DNA of 64,000 nucleotides, from the NCBI RefSeq assembly GCF_900099605.1, contig NZ_FNDK01000001.1, positions 496,001 to 560,000 of the forward strand, read 5' to 3'. Numbering within the stretch: the first letter of the stretch is position 1; every line of letters begins with the position of its first letter. The notes below the pieces were generated by a model. That model saw only the letters and a list, made by a program, of their open reading frames with translations. It did no database searches and was not told the origin of the DNA. The position numbers and the translations under genes are program-made. The stretch comes from Alteribacillus persepolensis (lineage in GTDB: Bacteria; Bacillota; Bacilli; Bacillales; Marinococcaceae). Positions 17,729-27,441 of this stretch are shown here, in pieces.

Positions 17729-17742
17729 CTTTGCTTTGTTCT

Positions 17743-18126
17743 TTATATAATCGTGGAAGGCGGCTCATTGGAGAGCATATCGACTATATGATTGCTGTCG
17801 TCTAGAACAGCTACTTTCGGCTGAAATGCCTGGCACTTCTCTTCTGGTATAAAACTATACGCCATAATAATGACTTGATCTCCAGGCTGCACTAAACGAG
17901 CCGCTGCTCCATTTAAACATATTGTTCCGCTGTCTGGTTCTCCGGCTATTACATATGTTTCCAAACGAGCGCCGTTATTATTATTGACAACTTGCACTTT
18001 TTCATTTTCGACTATATCCACAGCATCCATCAAATGTTTATCGATTGTAATACTGCCCACATAATGTAAATCTGCTTCTGTTACTGTCGCACGGTGCAGC
18101 TTAGATTTCATCAATATACGAAACAT
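17743..18126 (-). CDS. panD: Aspartate 1-decarboxylase (pyruvoyl enzyme)
   Basis: Makes beta-alanine for pantothenate. The 127-residue proenzyme has the self-cleavage site Gly24-Ser25 in HYVGSITID, and Ser25 becomes the pyruvoyl group. Other conserved parts are [16 protein letters not shown] and [15 protein letters not shown]. Its start lies inside the end of panC with a 26-base overlap, which is longer than usual and suggests strict coupling. PanB, PanC and PanD form one unit as in B. subtilis. Confidence 0.97.
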   Translation of the reverse strand: MFRILMKSKLHRATVTEADLHYVGSITIDKHLMDAVDIVENEKVQVVNNNNGARLETYVIAGEPDSGTICLNGAAARLVQPGDQVIIMAYSFIPEEKCQAFQPKVAVLDDSNHIVDMLSNEPPSTII

Positions 18127-18997
18127 CGTAATAACCTCCCCGTCCTTTTTCCACGTGCACTAGTACATTATCAATCAGGCGCGCTTTTTCAAAGAAAACG
18201 GCACAAGCCACAATCACTGACCCCTCTAGTTGATGCAAGGGTTTTAATTCAGGAAAGGACAGCACTTGAACATAATCCATTTGTGCACCAATGTGTTCTT
18301 GCAGATAATGCTGCAGTTTTTGTTCCGCCTCAGCAGGTGTGATGAATGCCTGTCCTGTTATCCAGCGCAATGTGTGCTGTAATCCTTTATATAGATGAAC
18401 AGCCCGGCTCCGCTCCCGTTCCGATAAATAGACATTGCGCGAGCTTACTGCCAGTCCGTCGTTTTCACGCGCCGTTTCACATGTTCTTATGTCGACAGAA
18501 AGGTGAAAATCATCGACCATGTTTTTGATCACAGCCACTTGCTGTGCATCTTTTTGTCCAAAATAAGCACGGTCAGGCTGCACCAATTGGAACAATTTCA
18601 AAACAACGGTTGCGACACCGTTAAAGTGGCCTGGGCGGCTTTTGCCGCACAACACATCCGTGCCCGAAATAACGTTTATCTCATTTCGCATAGGGCGCGG
18701 ATATATGTCTCTTACACCAGGGGAAAAAATAATATCCACTCCTGCTGTACGAGCAATGTCTTTATCTTTATCTAATGTACGAGGGTAGTCCTCATAATCT
18801 TCGTTTGGTCCAAATTGCAAAGGGTTGACAAAAATGCTTAGCACCAATACATCATTTTCTTGTCTTGCTCTTTTCATGAGCGACAAATGTCCGGAGTGAA
18901 GAGCTCCCATTGTTGGTACAAATCCAATGGCTTTTTGTTGTTTTTGTATATCAGCCATATAGCGTTGCAGCTCAGAAACGGTATGAATCACTTTCAC
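18101..18997 (-). CDS. panC: Pantothenate synthetase (pantoate-beta-alanine ligase)
   Basis: Joins pantoate to beta-alanine with ATP. The 298-residue protein has the HIGH-type motif in [14 protein letters not shown], the [19 protein letters not shown] stretch, FGQKDAQQ and the KMSKS-like [11 protein letters not shown]. The start is GTG at 18997 and overlaps the panB stop by 4 bases (GTGA). Its C-terminus is about ten residues longer than in B. subtilis and covers the start of panD. Confidence 0.97.
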   Translation of the reverse strand: MKVIHTVSELQRYMADIQKQQKAIGFVPTMGALHSGHLSLMKRARQENDVLVLSIFVNPLQFGPNEDYEDYPRTLDKDKDIARTAGVDIIFSPGVRDIYPRPMRNEINVISGTDVLCGKSRPGHFNGVATVVLKLFQLVQPDRAYFGQKDAQQVAVIKNMVDDFHLSVDIRTCETARENDGLAVSSRNVYLSERERSRAVHLYKGLQHTLRWITGQAFITPAEAEQKLQHYLQEHIGAQMDYVQVLSFPELKPLHQLEGSVIVACAVFFEKARLIDNVLVHVEKGRGGYYDVSYIDEI

Positions 18998-19833
18998 GAC
19001 TTTATCCCGCCATACAGTTTATTTAATGTCTCTTCACTCATGGAAAAAGTATGTTCCGGACCTGGGAACACCTGCTGCTTCACTTCACTGACGTACATGG
19101 ACAATGCATGTTCAACCTCTGTTTGTACATGAGCATACTGCTTCACAAATTTAGGCAGAAAGCCATCGGAAAAACCAATCACATCATGGAAGACGAGCAC
19201 TTGCCCATCGGTTTCACTGCCAGCACCAATGCCAATCACCGGTATATCTAACAATGATGATATATGAGCGGCAACTTGCCTTGGAACACATTCTAACACC
19301 AAAGCAACGGCACCGCTTTTTTCAACTTGTTTGGATTCTTCTATCAGCTGTTTTGCTGCTTCTTCCGTTCTCCCTTGTACTTTGTATCCGCCTAAGACAC
19401 CTACTGATTGCGGTGTCAGTCCTAAATGACCGATTACAGGAACACCTGCTTCGCTAAGACGTTGAATCGTCGAAAGCGTCCGCTTTGCTCCTTCAAGCTT
19501 GACTGCTTGCACGTTAGCTTCTTGCAGCAGCTGTTTTACCGCTTGCAGCGTCTCGGAAAAATCACCTTGATACGTTAAAAATGGCAAATCTGTCACTACA
19601 AATGTTTCTGGTGCTCCGCGTCGAACCGCTTTGGAATGCAGCAGCATGTCTTCTAACGTCACAGGAATGGTAGAGTCATAACCATGAACAGCCATTCCAA
19701 CAGAGTCACCAACCAAAATCATGTCTACGCCTGCCTTTGCTGCTGCTTTAGCCGATGGGGCATCATAAGCAGTCATCATAGCAATTGGATCACGTTCTTG
19801 TTTCATTTTCATAAACGTGCTGATACTTTTCAT
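18994..19833 (-). CDS. panB: 3-methyl-2-oxobutanoate hydroxymethyltransferase
   Basis: First step from ketoisovalerate to pantoate, using methylene-tetrahydrofolate. The 279-residue TIM-barrel protein has LVGDSVGMAVHGYDST with the metal-binding Asp, VKLEGA, GHLGLTPQS and LECVP with the catalytic Glu. The SD AAAGGAGGAG lies 5 bases before ATG 19833. A hairpin with a T-rich tail stands between this start and birA. Confidence 0.97.
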   Translation of the reverse strand: MKSISTFMKMKQERDPIAMMTAYDAPSAKAAAKAGVDMILVGDSVGMAVHGYDSTIPVTLEDMLLHSKAVRRGAPETFVVTDLPFLTYQGDFSETLQAVKQLLQEANVQAVKLEGAKRTLSTIQRLSEAGVPVIGHLGLTPQSVGVLGGYKVQGRTEEAAKQLIEESKQVEKSGAVALVLECVPRQVAAHISSLLDIPVIGIGAGSETDGQVLVFHDVIGFSDGFLPKFVKQYAHVQTEVEHALSMYVSEVKQQVFPGPEHTFSMSEETLNKLYGGIKS

Positions 19834-19855
19834 GTTTCTCCTCCTTTGTCCGGAG

Positions 19856-19883
19856 AAAAGAGAAGGCAGCTACAACCCTTCTC
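19856..19883 (-). terminator. Hairpin with T-rich tail in the birA-panB gap
   Basis: On the minus strand GAGAAGG (19883-19877) pairs with CCTTCTC (19866-19860) over a 10-base loop and is followed by TTTTC. It ends only some 20 bases ahead of panB. It may end birA transcripts or act as an attenuator for panBCD. No ligand-binding leader is recognisable. Confidence 0.5.
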
Positions 19884-20010
19884 CTCGCCTCCGTCCCTGT
19901 CCAGATTGGATCAAGGCAGATTGTTTATTTGTTTTTTAATGTATACACAGTGCAATTCGAAAGAGATATTGCCTGTACATGTAGTATAACAAATATTAGC
20001 GTCGTAGCGG

Positions 20011-20976
20011 TTAATGAATATCAGCACTATAAATATGTTCTATATCTCCATCTGGTTTTCGCAGCATTAACACACCATCTTCTGTAATTCCTTTTGCTAC
20101 GCCTCGGATTGTTTTCTGCACTGTCGTTGCTGTAATTTCTTTTCCAATGGTAACCGACAGCTTCTCCCATTGTTGTTTTACTTTTGTAAATCCGTTCTTT
20201 AAATACTCATCATACCAATGCTCCAGCCGTTGAAGAATAACAGCAATCACTTGTGCACGCGAGTACGTTTGCTGGTTAGAAGAAATCGAAAGTGATGTCG
20301 CAACCGACAACAATTCATCTGGAAAATGTTCCATTTGCTGATTGACATTAATACCCATTCCAATAATGACAGCTTGAACGCGGTCTGGTTCAGACTGCAT
20401 TTCTGTTAAAATGCCCGCCGTTTTTTTCTGGTCAATTAATATGTCGTTTGGCCATTTGATAGATGCATCTATACTCGTTGCTTCTTTAATGGCTTCTGTC
20501 ACAGCTACAGCCGTCAGCAGCGTGAGCTGTGGAGCATTTTGGGGCGGAACATCCGGCCTTAATATCAAACTGCACCAAAGTCCTGTTCCTGGTGGAGAAT
20601 GCCACTCCCTGCCTAACCTTCCTTTTCCTTCGCGCTGCTCATCTGCTACAACGATGGTTCCTTCTTCTGCTCCACTTCTTGCCAAGTCATGAGCCAGCGC
20701 TTGTGTAGAAGTAACTTCTCCTTTATATACAATGTTTTTTCCTAATCGATTTGTCGACAGCACCGCTTCAATCTCAGCTTTTGTTACATGATTAGGCGTA
20801 TGGACGAGCCGATACCCTTTTCGCGGTACTGCTTCTAATTCATAGCCATTTTTACGAAGTTCTTCGATATGTTTCCATACAGCCGTTCGTGAAATGCCTA
20901 ATCGCTCACTAATTTCTTGTCCAGATACAAACGTATCCGACGTTTGCATTAATAATTGCAGTAATTTACCTCTCAT
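20011..20976 (-). CDS. birA: Biotin-protein ligase and biotin operon repressor
   Basis: The bifunctional 321-residue BirA has an N-terminal helix-turn-helix (about 15-50, SGQEISERLGISRTAVWKHIEELRKNGY) for DNA binding, a ligase centre with EGKGRLGREWHSPPGTGLW (the GRGRxGR-like biotinyl-AMP loop), and KWPNDI with the catalytic Lys. The small C-terminal SH3-like domain ends in IEHIYSADIH. The start overlaps cca by 11 bases. Because the HTH is present it should also repress biotin genes elsewhere. Confidence 0.95.
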   Translation of the reverse strand: MRGKLLQLLMQTSDTFVSGQEISERLGISRTAVWKHIEELRKNGYELEAVPRKGYRLVHTPNHVTKAEIEAVLSTNRLGKNIVYKGEVTSTQALAHDLARSGAEEGTIVVADEQREGKGRLGREWHSPPGTGLWCSLILRPDVPPQNAPQLTLLTAVAVTEAIKEATSIDASIKWPNDILIDQKKTAGILTEMQSEPDRVQAVIIGMGINVNQQMEHFPDELLSVATSLSISSNQQTYSRAQVIAVILQRLEHWYDEYLKNGFTKVKQQWEKLSVTIGKEITATTVQKTIRGVAKGITEDGVLMLRKPDGDIEHIYSADIH

Positions 20977-22141
20977 TATGCAGCTTCTCCTTTACAAATG
21001 TGACTAGTTCTTGACGGTCGTTTTTTACAGACCCCTCTACCACCTTGTGTTCCAGCTGCCGTAAAACATCTCCAATTTTTTCTTTTTTAATCAAAGGAAC
21101 TGTCGCTAAAATATCCTTGCCATTAATGCGCAGTTCTTCTCTGCTTGTTATGGGCAGTGTGCGGTATACGGACTGTATATAAACAAAACGTTCCTTTTTC
21201 GTATGATCATACAGCCACTGATGAAGACGCTCCACCTGTAATGCCAGCGTCAATCCAGTTTGATAAATAAGTTGTTTATTCCATGGAATCGTCTCTGGAT
21301 ATGCTTCTGCAAATGAAAGAATCACTATCAGTTTCTGCTTGTCCCTATTTGAAAACCGCCATTTTTTGGGCATTTGTTTTGCCTCTTTTCCATACAAGAG
21401 CCACAAAAAAGCAGCCCACCGCTCTTCTGCGGTGATTAATGGCTGCATGTCGTAGTTGTACGAATGTTTACGGGCATGTATAGAAACGGGACGTATCGCC
21501 TTTGGAAAAAAAGCAGGGATATCGCAGCAAAACAAATACGTCAGCGCATCACGATGATCATCGCCCATTAAAAGCTTGCCGCATTCTGCTTGGACACGCT
21601 CTGCGGGAAGTTGCTCGAGCAGTGGCCGATGTTTCAATAGACACTCATGCGTACCTGGCTCGATAGAAAAATCCAGCTGTGCCATAAAACGAACAGCTCG
21701 TATCATCCTTAACGGATCTTCTTTAAACCGTTTAGCTGGTTCCACACTGCGGATAATCTGCTGTTTTATGTCTGTTTTTCCACCAAATGGATCAATAATA
21801 GCTGTTTTTCTATCTATCGCCATTGCATTCATTGTAAAATCGCGATGCAACAAGTCAGCTGTCAACGTTTTATTTTCACTGCGATACGTTGTCACTTCAA
21901 ACGCTTCCTGTTGATATATCACCAGACACGTTGGAAAATGCTTGGATAACTGCTTCGCTTTTGGAAACATTGTTTTCATTTCATCGACAGAAGCGCTAGT
22001 AGCAATATCCACATCATGTATACGCCGGCGTAAATGAAAATCACGCACAGCGCCTCCTATAATAAACGCCTCAAACCCGTGTTGTGTTATTATATTCAAT
22101 ACTTCCAATGCTTTTTCCCAAAGGCCCTGTCTGTCCTTCAC
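20966..22141 (-). CDS. cca: CCA tRNA nucleotidyltransferase
   Basis: Adds or repairs the CCA end of tRNAs. The class II enzyme of 391 residues shows GGAVRD (28-33), the metal-binding DVDIATSA, RRDFTMNAMA-like HRDFTMNAMAID and the neck helices with EDPLRMIRAVRF. The start is GTG 22141, overlapping the bshA stop by 4 bases. Gene order bshA-cca-birA is that of B. subtilis. Confidence 0.96.
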   Translation of the reverse strand: MKDRQGLWEKALEVLNIITQHGFEAFIIGGAVRDFHLRRRIHDVDIATSASVDEMKTMFPKAKQLSKHFPTCLVIYQQEAFEVTTYRSENKTLTADLLHRDFTMNAMAIDRKTAIIDPFGGKTDIKQQIIRSVEPAKRFKEDPLRMIRAVRFMAQLDFSIEPGTHECLLKHRPLLEQLPAERVQAECGKLLMGDDHRDALTYLFCCDIPAFFPKAIRPVSIHARKHSYNYDMQPLITAEERWAAFLWLLYGKEAKQMPKKWRFSNRDKQKLIVILSFAEAYPETIPWNKQLIYQTGLTLALQVERLHQWLYDHTKKERFVYIQSVYRTLPITSREELRINGKDILATVPLIKKEKIGDVLRQLEHKVVEGSVKNDRQELVTFVKEKLHNER

Positions 22142-23268
22142 GTCAGCGACACCTCGTGGTAGATGGATTCATAGTATTCGACGATTAATGATGAGGCAAA
22201 CACCTCTTCCACTCTCGCTTTACCAGCTGATGAAAACGCTTCATATAATAAAGGGTGTTGTAAAAGATGCAACGCCTTTAAGCCTGCCTCTTCTGCATCA
22301 CCAACAGGACAAGTATAACCGGTTTCATTGTTAACGATAACCTCTGGAATCCCTCCTGTATCTGTTCCGATGACAGGAACTCCACAAGCCATCGCTTCTA
22401 ACGCGGCCAGCCCAAAGCTTTCTTTTTCTGATAAAAGAAACATGATATCAGCGATATTTAAAAAATCAACAATATTTTTTTGGCTGCCTAAAAATAGAAC
22501 ATCTTCACTAATACCTCGCTGCACCGCATGCCGATACGCCTTATTACGATCTGGACCGTCTCCAATCATTAATAGCTTGGAAGGGGTGTGCTCATGTAAA
22601 ACATGAAATGCTTCTACCACATCTACAACCCGTTTTACCGGCCGAAAGTTAGAAATGTGAACCACGATTTTTTCATGTTCTTGAATATGATACGCATGTT
22701 TCAACTCATTTTTCATTATTTGCGGTTTATACACACGCTCATCGATAAAGTTATAAATCGTCTCGATTGGCCTGGTAATGTGAAGAGATTCTTTTGTTTG
22801 TGAAGCCAGCGCTTGAGAAACTGCTGTTACTTTATCTGAGCGCTCAATCGCATATTTAATGATTGGTTTTAACGAGGAATCATGGCCTAGTACCGTGATA
22901 TCTGTGCCATGTAATGTCGTAACCACTTTAATATCACGCTCCACCATATCTTTTGCTAATAATGCACAAACAGCATGAGGGACAGCATAATGGACATGCA
23001 ATACATCGAGCTGTTCTCTTTCAATGACCTCTGCCATTTTACTAGCCAAAGTCAACGAATATGGCGGATACTGAAATACTTCAAACTGACTCACTTCTAC
23101 TTCATGATAATAAATATTTGGATATGTCTTATTTAAACGAAAGGGCATGCTCGTTGAAATAAAGTGAATCTCATGCCCTTTTTCCGCTAATAGTTTGCCT
23201 AGCTCTGTAGCTACAACACCCGAACCGCCTACCGTTGGATAACATGAAATACCAATCTTTTGTTTCAT
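22138..23268 (-). CDS. bshA: N-acetyl-alpha-D-glucosaminyl L-malate synthase BshA
   Basis: First enzyme of bacillithiol synthesis: a GT4 glycosyltransferase that joins GlcNAc from UDP-GlcNAc to L-malate. The 376-residue protein has the N-terminal GGSGVVATELGKLLAEKGHEIHF, HVHYAVPHA and the C-terminal ESFGLAALEAMACGVPVIGTDTGGIPE with the E-x7-E nucleotide-sugar motif. ATG 23268 overlaps the bshB1 stop (ATGA). Bacillithiol is the main thiol of Bacillaceae. Confidence 0.96.
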   Translation of the reverse strand: MKQKIGISCYPTVGGSGVVATELGKLLAEKGHEIHFISTSMPFRLNKTYPNIYYHEVEVSQFEVFQYPPYSLTLASKMAEVIEREQLDVLHVHYAVPHAVCALLAKDMVERDIKVVTTLHGTDITVLGHDSSLKPIIKYAIERSDKVTAVSQALASQTKESLHITRPIETIYNFIDERVYKPQIMKNELKHAYHIQEHEKIVVHISNFRPVKRVVDVVEAFHVLHEHTPSKLLMIGDGPDRNKAYRHAVQRGISEDVLFLGSQKNIVDFLNIADIMFLLSEKESFGLAALEAMACGVPVIGTDTGGIPEVIVNNETGYTCPVGDAEEAGLKALHLLQHPLLYEAFSSAGKARVEEVFASSLIVEYYESIYHEVSLT

Positions 23269-23972
23269 TGACTGCTCCTTTTTGGAACCGCCGAAAAAAC
23301 AAGCGGTGTTTCTCGTTTAAACCCTTCTGCAAACACAGTGTTTGCTTCTTTTCCAAACAACGAATCACGTGCTCTGACAGATTCTATATAGCGGTCGGTA
23401 AGCGGTGTTTTTATGCTGTCTTGCTTTGGTACAAATTGACTTTGAAACGCAGCAAGTGCTTTTTCTTTTTTCGGCTGTGTACGTGAAATATCTACATAGA
23501 AATCAGGGATTTGTACACCATTTATACAATAGTAAAACAAAGACGGGGTTTGATGTGCTGGTTGAGAAATACCAGGAAATTTATGAATCTTCGCATCAAA
23601 AACCGCTTCTCTTACTAAACGAGAACACGCTCCATGATCGGGGTGTCTATCTTCATAAAACGGTGCAAACACTGTATCTGGCTCTACATCCCTTATTAAC
23701 GAAATCATGTCTTTGTATGATTGGTCCTCACGGCTCAGAAAACGATCGAAAAAGTTGAGCTGAAACCGCTTTGTTATACCTAATATGGCTCCTGCTTGAT
23801 CTGCTTCATGCTGGCGTTGTTCGATGGTACCGTTTGAAGACAGTTCTCCGCGTGTTAAGCTGCAAATGTATACATCATCTCCATTTTCTGCATGTACAGC
23901 TATACTTCCACCCATACCAATTTCCACATCATCTGGGTGCGCGCCGACTGCCAGTATCACCCTTTTATTCAC
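23265..23972 (-). CDS. bshB1: Bacillithiol GlcNAc-malate deacetylase BshB1
   Basis: Second bacillithiol step: removes the acetyl group from GlcNAc-malate. The LmbE-type zinc hydrolase has [12 protein letters not shown] with zinc ligands His and Asp, and [11 protein letters not shown] with the third. I chose GTG 23972 (235 residues) over an ATG 48 bases upstream inside mgsA, because AAAGGAG lies 9 bases before the GTG and AVGAHPDD then falls near residue 10 as in B. subtilis. It overlaps mgsA by 8 bases. Confidence 0.94.
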   Translation of the reverse strand: MNKRVILAVGAHPDDVEIGMGGSIAVHAENGDDVYICSLTRGELSSNGTIEQRQHEADQAGAILGITKRFQLNFFDRFLSREDQSYKDMISLIRDVEPDTVFAPFYEDRHPDHGACSRLVREAVFDAKIHKFPGISQPAHQTPSLFYYCINGVQIPDFYVDISRTQPKKEKALAAFQSQFVPKQDSIKTPLTDRYIESVRARDSLFGKEANTVFAEGFKRETPLVFSAVPKRSSQ

Positions 23973-24381
23973 TTGCTTTCCGCTCCTTTGGCATTGCTTT
24001 ACGAAATTCAAAAAACCCATGTTCCAGCCCTTTTATTAATACCTCAGCTGTTGCCATATTCGTTGCAACCGGCACACTGTGTACATCACACAGCCTAATC
24101 AATGCCGAAATATCCGGCTCATGAGGCTGTGCTTGTAGGGGATCTCTAAAAAATAAGACGAGGTCAACGATCCCATCGGCAACAAGAGATCCGATTTGCT
24201 GGTCTCCTCCCAGCGGTCCGGACAGATGTTTTGTTACATGAACTGCTGCTTCTTCTTCCAGCCTGGCACCGGTCGTACCTGTAGCGTGGAGAACGTGGCT
24301 GTCGAGCACTGGTTTATAGGCTTGTACAAAACGAACTAAATCTTCTTTTTTTCTATCGTGCGCAATTAAAGCAATGTTCAT
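23965..24381 (-). CDS. mgsA: Methylglyoxal synthase
   Basis: Converts dihydroxyacetone phosphate to methylglyoxal, a bypass of lower glycolysis when phosphate is short. The 138-residue protein has [10 protein letters not shown], the phosphate-binding GTTGARLEE and [28 protein letters not shown] with the catalytic Asp. SD GGAGGG lies close to ATG 24381. Placement between dapB and bshB1 is the B. subtilis order. Bacillithiol helps detoxify methylglyoxal, so the neighbourhood makes sense. Confidence 0.96.
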   Translation of the reverse strand: MNIALIAHDRKKEDLVRFVQAYKPVLDSHVLHATGTTGARLEEEAAVHVTKHLSGPLGGDQQIGSLVADGIVDLVLFFRDPLQAQPHEPDISALIRLCDVHSVPVATNMATAEVLIKGLEHGFFEFRKAMPKERKASE

Positions 24382-24393
24382 CGGCGCGCCCTC

Positions 24394-25203
24394 CTACTCC
24401 ATAATGTTTTCAAGCCCATATACCAATGTGTTCACACGCAACACATTTTCAACTGCCAGTTTAACACCAGGCATGAACGATTTACGGTTGATGGAATCAT
24501 GGCGAATCGAAAGCGTTTGTGAAGAGCCGCCAAACATTACTTCTTGGTGTGCAACAAGACCGGGCAGTCGTACACTATGTACACGCAAACCATCTACTTC
24601 CGCTCCACGCGCTCCTTCTAATTCCTCTTTTTCATCTGGATGCCCTTGAGATTTATGCGGACGTACTTCATTGATTAACGCCGCTGTTTTCGCAGCTGTA
24701 CCTGACGGTGCATCCAATTTATTATCATGATGCATTTCAATAATTTCTACATCTGGGAAATACTTTGCAGCCATTTGTGAGAACTTCATCATTAAGACTG
24801 CTCCCACAGCAAAGTTGGGAGCTATAATCGCCCCGATTTCTTTTTCTTCTGCTTTTTGGCGCAGCCGGTCAATATCTTCCGGGCTGAACCCAGTTGTTCC
24901 TACAACTGGACGTACTCCATAATCCAATGCTAATTCCAAATGTTTTTTTCCTACTTCTGGAGTTGTCAAATCAACCAGAACATCTGCTTCGACAGCTTGC
25001 AGGCAATCCTCCATATCATCATAAACCAGCACATCTTCGCTAGGCATTCCCTCGAGATCTTGCACCTTCTTGCCATTATTTTTGGAATCAACCGCAGCAG
25101 CGAGTTGAAAATGTTCTGTCTCATGCACTAATTGGACAGCCTCGTGTCCCATTTTTCCCCTAGGTCCTGCAACAATTATTCGAGTTGGTTGATCCATATT
25201 CAT
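24394..25203 (-). CDS. dapB: 4-hydroxy-tetrahydrodipicolinate reductase
   Basis: NAD(P)H-dependent step of lysine and diaminopimelate synthesis, also needed for dipicolinate of the spore. The 269-residue protein has the nucleotide-binding [23 protein letters not shown], and [15 protein letters not shown] with the catalytic His and Lys. ATG 25203 overlaps the upstream gene by 4 bases. An ATG two codons later is an alternative start. Confidence 0.96.
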   Translation of the reverse strand: MNMDQPTRIIVAGPRGKMGHEAVQLVHETEHFQLAAAVDSKNNGKKVQDLEGMPSEDVLVYDDMEDCLQAVEADVLVDLTTPEVGKKHLELALDYGVRPVVGTTGFSPEDIDRLRQKAEEKEIGAIIAPNFAVGAVLMMKFSQMAAKYFPDVEIIEMHHDNKLDAPSGTAAKTAALINEVRPHKSQGHPDEKEELEGARGAEVDGLRVHSVRLPGLVAHQEVMFGGSSQTLSIRHDSINRKSFMPGVKLAVENVLRVNTLVYGLENIME

Positions 25204-25544
25204 TCTTTGTCATCTCCTTTGTCAATTTTCGTCCAACGATCTTTATCTCTTGTTTTAAATTTTTTCATTACTACATCGAATGCTTCTTCTAAATCAATAT
25301 CTAATGAGTTAGCAAAGCAAATTAAGACAAATAAAATATCGCCCATTTCTTGTTCTAAAGACTTTTCCGTTTCACTTTCTTTTTTAGGCTTTTCTCCATA
25401 GTAGTGGTTCATTTCTCTAGCCAGCTCACCTGTTTCCTCTGTTAACCTTGCCAGCATAGCTAATGGGCTGAAATATCCTTCTTTGTATTGAGATATATGG
25501 TTATCTACTTCTTCCTGCATCGCTTGCATTGTTTTTTTATCCAT
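25200..25544 (-). CDS. ypjD: MazG-like nucleotide pyrophosphohydrolase (YpjD)
   Basis: A 114-residue protein of the all-alpha NTP pyrophosphohydrolase group, expected to hydrolyse non-canonical nucleoside triphosphates. The metal site is visible as [16 protein letters not shown] and, after the gap, [21 protein letters not shown] (the ExxE-12-ExxD pattern). It opens the operon that runs to birA and is preceded by a good promoter at 25573-25601. Confidence 0.93.
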   Translation of the reverse strand: MDKKTMQAMQEEVDNHISQYKEGYFSPLAMLARLTEETGELAREMNHYYGEKPKKESETEKSLEQEMGDILFVLICFANSLDIDLEEAFDVVMKKFKTRDKDRWTKIDKGDDKE

Positions 25545-25572
25545 ATGTATCTAACCCTTCCCTTCCCATCTT

Positions 25573-25601
25573 ATCGTATCGAATTCCCATTCATTTGACA
25601 A
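25573..25601 (-). promoter_or_regulatory. Sigma-A-type promoter of the ypjD-dapB-...-birA operon
   Basis: TTGTCA (25601-25596), a 17-base spacer and TACGAT (25578-25573) lie 29 bases ahead of the ypjD ATG. It is divergent from the ypjC promoter, with about 76 bases between the two -35 boxes. Confidence 0.7.
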
Positions 25602-25677
25602 TATAAAGGTACTTCTGCTGCTTTCACGAACGCCCTGTTCTGCAAGAAGAATCCATCACATCCTGTGAAAGGGCAAG

Positions 25678-25706
25678 TTGTTTGTTTGATTTGTTTTTCC
25701 TATAAT
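25678..25706 (+). promoter_or_regulatory. Sigma-A-type promoter of ypjC
   Basis: TTGTTT (25678-25683), a 17-base spacer and a perfect TATAAT (25701-25706) precede the ypjC ATG by 35 bases. Confidence 0.75.
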
Positions 25707-25741
25707 GAAGCTTATCCGGCTTTATCAGAGGGGGATTGATA

Positions 25742-26617
25742 ATGAATATAGCTGTCCACGTTAAAAATGCATGTCTCATCCTATTAGGATCTGCCATTAT
25801 GTCATTTGGACTGGTTTACATTAATATGGAGAACAACTTGGCGGATGGAGGTTTTACTGGCATCACACTGATTTTATATTTTTTGTTCCACATTGACCCC
25901 GCCTACTCCAACTTCATTTTAAACATTCCTTTATTTATTATTGGCTGGAAAGTCCTTGGACGTACCGTCTTTTTTTATACGATTATTGGAACAATTGGCA
26001 TTTCTTTATTTTTATGGTTATTTCAAGAATACCAGCTGATCCATCTTTCCCTTGAACAAGACATGACGTTAGCCGCGCTCTTTGCCGGCGTATTAATTGG
26101 TACCGGCCTTGGACTTGTCTTTCGATATGGCGGAACAACCGGCGGAGCAGATATTATCGCAAAAGTAGGATTTCGTTATTTAGGCTGGAGTATTGGCAGA
26201 ACATTATTTTTGTTTGATACGTTCGTTATCACCAGTTCGCTTGTATACTTAGACTTTCGAGAAGCAATGTATACACTTGTTGCCGTCTTTGTGGCTGCCA
26301 AAGTGATTGACATGATACAGCAAGGAGCCTATTCTGCGAAAGCTTCCTTTATTATTTCTGATAAAACCAACGTCATTTCACAGGCTATTCTACAAGAAAT
26401 GGACCGAGGAGCGACTGTTTTACGAGGCAAAGGTTCATTTACAGGGTCAGATAAGGAAGTGTTATATTGTGTGGTCAGTCGAAATGAAGTCATGCGGCTC
26501 AAGCATTTAGTTGAAAAGATTGACCCACAAGCTTTTGTGACTGTCAACGACGTGCAGGATGTATCCGGCGAAGGTTTTACACTTGATGAAAACAAAAGGC
26601 CGATTAAAACGCCGTAA
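25742..26617 (+). CDS. ypjC: YitT family membrane protein (YpjC)
   Basis: The 291-residue protein has five or six membrane spans in the first 200 residues (starting CLILLGSAIMSFGLVYI), the family motif GGFTGITLILYF, FRYGGTTGGADIIAK, and a soluble C-terminal DUF2179 domain (about 205-285, ISQAILQEMDRGATVLRGKGSFTGSDKEVLYCVV). Function is unknown for the family. I chose ATG 25742 with GAGGGGG 7 bases upstream over a TTG two codons earlier. It is the only plus-strand gene after ponA. Confidence 0.92.
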   Translation: MNIAVHVKNACLILLGSAIMSFGLVYINMENNLADGGFTGITLILYFLFHIDPAYSNFILNIPLFIIGWKVLGRTVFFYTIIGTIGISLFLWLFQEYQLIHLSLEQDMTLAALFAGVLIGTGLGLVFRYGGTTGGADIIAKVGFRYLGWSIGRTLFLFDTFVITSSLVYLDFREAMYTLVAVFVAAKVIDMIQQGAYSAKASFIISDKTNVISQAILQEMDRGATVLRGKGSFTGSDKEVLYCVVSRNEVMRLKHLVEKIDPQAFVTVNDVQDVSGEGFTLDENKRPIKTP

Positions 26618-26653
26618 AAAAACGCAAGCCACTGACAAAGTGCTTGCGTTTTG
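26618..26653. terminator. Bidirectional terminator between ypjC and the zinc peptidase gene
   Basis: AACGCAAGC (26621-26629) pairs with GCTTGCGTT (26642-26650), flanked by A on the left and T on the right. The stem begins right after the ypjC stop and ends 3 bases before the stop of the opposing gene. Confidence 0.9.
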
Positions 26654-26655
26654 TA

Positions 26656-27333
26656 TTACTCTTCGTTCATAAGGAAGTACATGTATACGAACCGAACAAG
26701 TTCTAGTACTGCCACAAGTGCTGCTGCTACGTAAGTTAATGCTGCGGCATCCAACACTTTTCGCGTTTCTTTTTCCTCGTCATTTCGAATAATGCCTGTA
26801 GAAACAATTTGTTCCATTGCCCGGTTACTGGCATTAAATTCAACTGGCAATGTCACAAGCTGAAACAAGACGGCTGCTGACATGAAAATAATACCGCCAA
26901 GCAGCAATCCGCTTGCTTGAAACAGTACACCAGCTAAAATCAAGAAAAACGATAAGTTTGAACCAAGATTCGCCGCTGGAACAAGGGTGTGGCGAAACCG
27001 CAAGAAAGCATAATCTTCTGCGTCTTGAATCGCATGCCCTACTTCATGGGCAGCGACAGCTTGACCAGCTACACTCGTGCCGTAGTAATTGTCTTCTGAC
27101 AAGCGCACTACTTTTGCTTTTGGATCGTAGTGATCAGAAAGCGTGCCTTTGACTGGCTCTACATCTACATCAAATATGCCGTTTTCATGCAAAATCTTTG
27201 TTGCTACTTCTCTGCCGCTCATCCCAGATGAGTTAGAAACCTCTGAATATTTGCGATAGGCTTTTTTGACTTTCATTTGCGCCCATATTGGAATAATCAA
27301 TAGTGCCGCTATATACAACAGCCACATTCCCAT
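26656..27333 (-). CDS. Membrane zinc metallopeptidase, YugP family
   Basis: The 225-residue membrane protein has an N-terminal span (1-20), the zinc-binding HEVGH in AVAAHEVGHAIQDAEDY and three further hydrophobic segments (about 125-165 and 200-222). YugP-type neutral zinc metallopeptidases are widespread in Firmicutes with unknown substrates. ATG 27333 has GGAGGG about 10 bases upstream. It has its own promoter at 27376-27404. B. subtilis has no such gene at this position. Confidence 0.9.
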   Translation of the reverse strand: MGMWLLYIAALLIIPIWAQMKVKKAYRKYSEVSNSSGMSGREVATKILHENGIFDVDVEPVKGTLSDHYDPKAKVVRLSEDNYYGTSVAGQAVAAHEVGHAIQDAEDYAFLRFRHTLVPAANLGSNLSFFLILAGVLFQASGLLLGGIIFMSAAVLFQLVTLPVEFNASNRAMEQIVSTGIIRNDEEKETRKVLDAAALTYVAAALVAVLELVRFVYMYFLMNEE

Positions 27334-27375
27334 ATTCGATGCTTCCCTCCATTTCCGTACATTTGGTATATTTTC

Positions 27376-27404
27376 ATTTTATTTAAAACGTCAAATAAAG
27401 TCAA
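27376..27404 (-). promoter_or_regulatory. Promoter of the zinc peptidase gene
   Basis: TTGACT (27404-27399), a 17-base spacer and TAAAAT (27381-27376) lie about 43 bases ahead of ATG 27333. Confidence 0.6.
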
Positions 27405-27441
27405 TAAAGCTGCTCACGAGAGTTTGACGGGTTTTTGAACA

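Noticed and set aside
22328-22606. 92-codon plus-strand ORF and similar antisense ORFs in the bshA to dapB region
   Set aside because: They are shadows of the real minus-strand genes.
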